In this document: positions 5,354 through 5,598 of the stretch, one piece after another
Layout: the number at the start of each line of letters is the position of its first letter
Numbering within the stretch: position 1 is the first letter of the stretch
From: a bacterium
Lineage (GTDB): Bacteria > Patescibacteria > Microgenomatia > Levybacterales > GWA1-39-11
Length of the DNA stretch: 5,598 nucleotides
Direction of reading: 5' to 3'
NCBI GenBank assembly: GCA_021825285.1
Contig: JAKAHW010000071.1
Location: 1-5,598, forward strand
The notes under the pieces: generated by a model
Told to the model about the DNA's origin: nothing
Seen by the model: only the letters and a program-made list of their open reading frames with translations
Databases searched by the model: none
Translations under genes and position numbers: made by a program

Positions 5354-5564
5354 TTGATTTTTTTGTACTTTTGGCCGTCAAAAGTACCAAAACCTCTCGC
5401 CATGTGGTCCTCGTGCTTTCTAATCTCGTTTACTCACTGAAAGAGCCGGACTTCGCCTTTCCTCTTTCCGAGCGTTCGCTCACTCAATTTTCATGCACTC
5501 CGGTCCAAATGGCGAATTGGAGGCTAAATTTTCATTTTGGTCTTTTGCACTTTGATTTTTTGTA
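5354..5564. mobile_element. Foldback (MITE-like) element with flanking direct repeats
   Basis: Most of the non-coding stretch after 5335 is one symmetric structure. Inverted arms are nested in order. CAAAAGTACCAAAA (5379-5392) pairs with TTTTGGTCTTTTG (5535-5547). TCGCCATGTGGTCC (5397-5410) pairs with GGTCCAAATGGCGA (5502-5515) with two mismatches. GTGC (5413-5416) pairs with GCAC (5495-5498), and GAAAGAG (5439-5445) with CTCTTTC (5462-5468). The structure is bracketed by near-identical direct repeats, TTGA-T7-GTA (5354-5367) and TTGA-T6-GTA (5552-5564), which resemble a target-site duplication. No transposase is encoded, so it would be non-autonomous. A structured RNA or a degenerate palindromic repeat is the alternative. 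Only one copy is in view. Confidence 0.5.
5360..5392 (+). repeat. Strong hairpin at the left edge of the foldback element
   Basis: GTACTTTTG (5365-5373) and CAAAAGTAC (5379-5387) make a perfect 9-bp stem with the 5-base loop GCCGT. After one T/C mismatch the stem continues for four T-A pairs (5360-5363 with 5389-5392). It lies 24 bp after the stop of the preceding operon. The T-run precedes the stem on the + strand rather than following it, so this is not a standard intrinsic terminator in either direction. Confidence 0.75.
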
Positions 5565-5581
5565 ATTACTGTGTGTAAAAT
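5552..5581 (+). promoter_or_regulatory. Candidate promoter for a gene starting at 5587
   Basis: TTGATT (5552-5557, 4 of 6 matches to the -35 consensus), an 18-bp spacer and TAAAAT (5576-5581, 5 of 6 matches to the -10) point rightward. The ATG at 5587 follows the -10 by 5 bases, so any mRNA would be leaderless or nearly so, like the HAD promoter. The -35 lies inside the right-hand direct repeat of the foldback element. Confidence 0.4.
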
Positions 5582-5586
5582 TAACC

Positions 5587-5598
5587 ATGGCTGGAATT
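5587..5598 (+). CDS. Possible start of a further gene (four codons only)
   Basis: ATG GCT GGA ATT (M-A-G-I) begins just after a plausible -10 box and runs off the window. Nothing about the product can be said. The call rests only on promoter placement and on the fact that no other gene occupies the strand here. Confidence 0.25.

Noticed and set aside
5336..5392. Intrinsic terminator after the receiver operon
   Set aside because: A T-rich stretch (5341-5346) has no GC stem before it, and the strong hairpin at 5365-5387 is not followed by a T-run on either strand.
5371..5565. Open reading frame of 64 codons (TTG start) in the 3' non-coding stretch
   Set aside because: It lies entirely within the foldback element, starts inside a hairpin, has no plausible initiation site and its sequence simply follows the inverted repeats.

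Overview
The window looks like bulk chromosome from a small-genome bacterium. My best inference is Candidate Phyla Radiation / Patescibacteria, perhaps Microgenomates. The reasons are the AT-rich background, very tight gene packing, a competence locus placed directly after leuS, ComEC encoded as two proteins, and no convincing Shine-Dalgarno sequence before any start. This placement is inference, not a database result. TGA is used as a stop (comEA and comEC both end in TGA), so the UGA=Gly code of Gracilibacteria/Absconditabacteria does not apply.

Left part (1-3472, + strand): a compact run of four genes. It begins with the 3' end of leuS (leucyl-tRNA synthetase: anticodon-binding and C-terminal domains). 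Next come comEA (membrane-anchored SLBB + helix-hairpin-helix DNA receptor), comEC (OB-fold plus multi-helix Competence channel) and a separately encoded, membrane-anchored metallo-beta-lactamase protein. The last corresponds to the C-terminal nuclease-like domain of one-piece ComEC proteins. The two comEC pieces overlap by ATGA. Together they could form the inner-membrane DNA-uptake apparatus: ComEA captures DNA, ComEC conducts one strand, and the MBL part may process the other. leuS carries a 71% GC low-complexity in-frame insert, and a 20-bp sequence is repeated at the 3' ends of comEA and comEC.

Middle (3465-4280, - strand): a HAD-superfamily phosphatase, convergent with the MBL gene. The two reading frames overlap by 8 bp in a perfect palindrome that supplies both stop codons. 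Its promoter region is shared back-to-back with the next operon.

Right part (4351-5335, + strand): a two-gene operon. It encodes a stand-alone response-regulator receiver protein and, one base later, an unrecognised protein with a small helical N-terminal domain and a long Pro/Ala/Ser-rich tail. No histidine kinase is visible.

End (5336-5598): 251 bp without a credible gene up to a possible new start at 5587. It holds a foldback element of about 184 bp, with nested inverted repeats and flanking near-identical direct repeats (TTGA-T6/7-GTA), resembling a small non-autonomous mobile element. A candidate promoter and the possible first codons of another gene follow.
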